From Actinomycetota bacterium (GTDB taxonomy: Bacteria > Actinomycetota > Actinomycetes > Actinomycetales > Microbacteriaceae): 6,642 nt of DNA. Below, in pieces: positions 6,464 to 6,642 of the stretch (position 1 is the stretch's first letter; the number at the start of each line of letters is the position of its first letter). The position numbers and the translations under genes were made by a program. Location of the stretch: assembly GCA_009703845.1 (NCBI GenBank), contig WLFI01000037.1:1-6642 (forward strand), written 5' to 3'. Below the pieces are notes generated by a model. That model saw nothing but the letters and a program-made list of their open reading frames with translations. It was not told where the DNA came from and did no database searches.

Positions 6464-6642
6464 GTGAGCCATGAAGGTCTGGAGTTTCTGCAGCGCAGAA
6501 CAGTGCGGGTACTAACCGCTGGTCAGGTGCTATCTGGATTCGGTTTAGGCTCAACCCTCTCGATCGGCGCGCTACTCGCCGAACACATTTCTGGCACAGC
6601 GGCCTGGAGCGGCGCGGCGGCAACCTTCTCGACTCTGGGCGC
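6464..6642 (+). CDS. Major facilitator superfamily transporter, N-terminal part (runs off the right edge)
   Basis: Starting from GTG at 6464, 59 codons and two bases are visible. A short head (SHEGLEFLQRR, 2-12) with basic residues is followed by a first membrane helix at about 14-39 (VLTAGQVLSGFGLGSTLSIG and on), a short loop EHISGTAAW (40-48) and the small-residue start of a second helix, SGAAATFSTLG (49-59). A leading R-R-T then VL.AGQ, a glycine-rich first helix and a G/A-rich second helix resemble actinobacterial drug/metabolite MFS permeases of the DHA type. The substrate cannot be inferred from this fragment. An ATG at 6471 is in another frame and stops after 13 codons. The gene diverges from leuC with 62 bp between start codons and seems to be leaderless. 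The superfamily call is fairly safe from helix pattern alone; the subfamily is not. Confidence 0.75.
   Translation, partial: MSHEGLEFLQRRTVRVLTAGQVLSGFGLGSTLSIGALLAEHISGTAAWSGAAATFSTLG

Noticed and set aside
6471..6512. ATG at 6471 as the start of the right-edge gene
   Set aside because: It is out of frame with the membrane-helix reading and stops after 13 codons; the GTG at 6464 opens a continuous MFS-like frame to the window edge.
1..6642. Mobile element, CRISPR array, phage or defence system
   Set aside because: Every stretch is accounted for by housekeeping genes and one short intergenic region. I saw no terminal inverted repeats, transposase, repeat-spacer pattern or compositional break.

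Overview
The window is an ordinary chromosomal stretch of housekeeping genes, most likely from an actinobacterium of the Microbacteriaceae type. Three things suggest this: the wording of the proteins (the MurA, Ddl and LeuD motifs read as actinobacterial versions), the DUF3515-like gene end next to ddl, and the base composition, which by eye is in the mid-50s percent G+C. That is low for the family, and together with the very tight packing it would fit a streamlined aquatic lineage (Rhodoluna/Aquiluna-like). The lineage guess is inference; family level is as far as I would go.

Layout from left to right: (1) positions 1-153, + strand, the C-terminal 50 codons of a DUF3515-like gene; (2) 161-6401, - strand, a six-gene chain that reads leuC > leuD > murA > plsC-type acyltransferase > gpsA > ddl in transcription order; (3) 6402-6463, a 62-bp divergent intergenic region with the only plausible promoters; (4) 6464 to the right edge, + strand, the first 59 codons of an MFS transporter. 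There is no gene-free stretch longer than 62 bp, and I see no RNA gene, mobile element, CRISPR array or long repeat.

The six - strand genes are almost certainly one operon. Four of the five internal junctions overlap: leuC/leuD, leuD/murA and gpsA/ddl by 1 nt, and plsC/gpsA by 4 nt. The fifth, murA/plsC, leaves 11 nt. LeuC and LeuD form isopropylmalate isomerase (leucine synthesis). MurA and Ddl make peptidoglycan precursors in the cytoplasm. GpsA makes sn-glycerol 3-phosphate, and the PlsC-like enzyme acylates a lysophospholipid made from it. The transcript therefore links one amino-acid pathway to wall and membrane precursor synthesis. All five complete enzymes with well-known active sites (LeuC, LeuD, MurA, GpsA, Ddl) and the acyltransferase keep the key motifs, and none looks broken.

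I did not find an undescribed system here. The points most worth a second look are small: a probably leaderless MFS transcript packed against the leuC promoter, a 7-nt convergent junction between ddl and the DUF3515-like gene with a hairpin inside the ddl 3' end, and a condensed gene order compared with the mycobacterial leuCD-gpsA-ddlA region.
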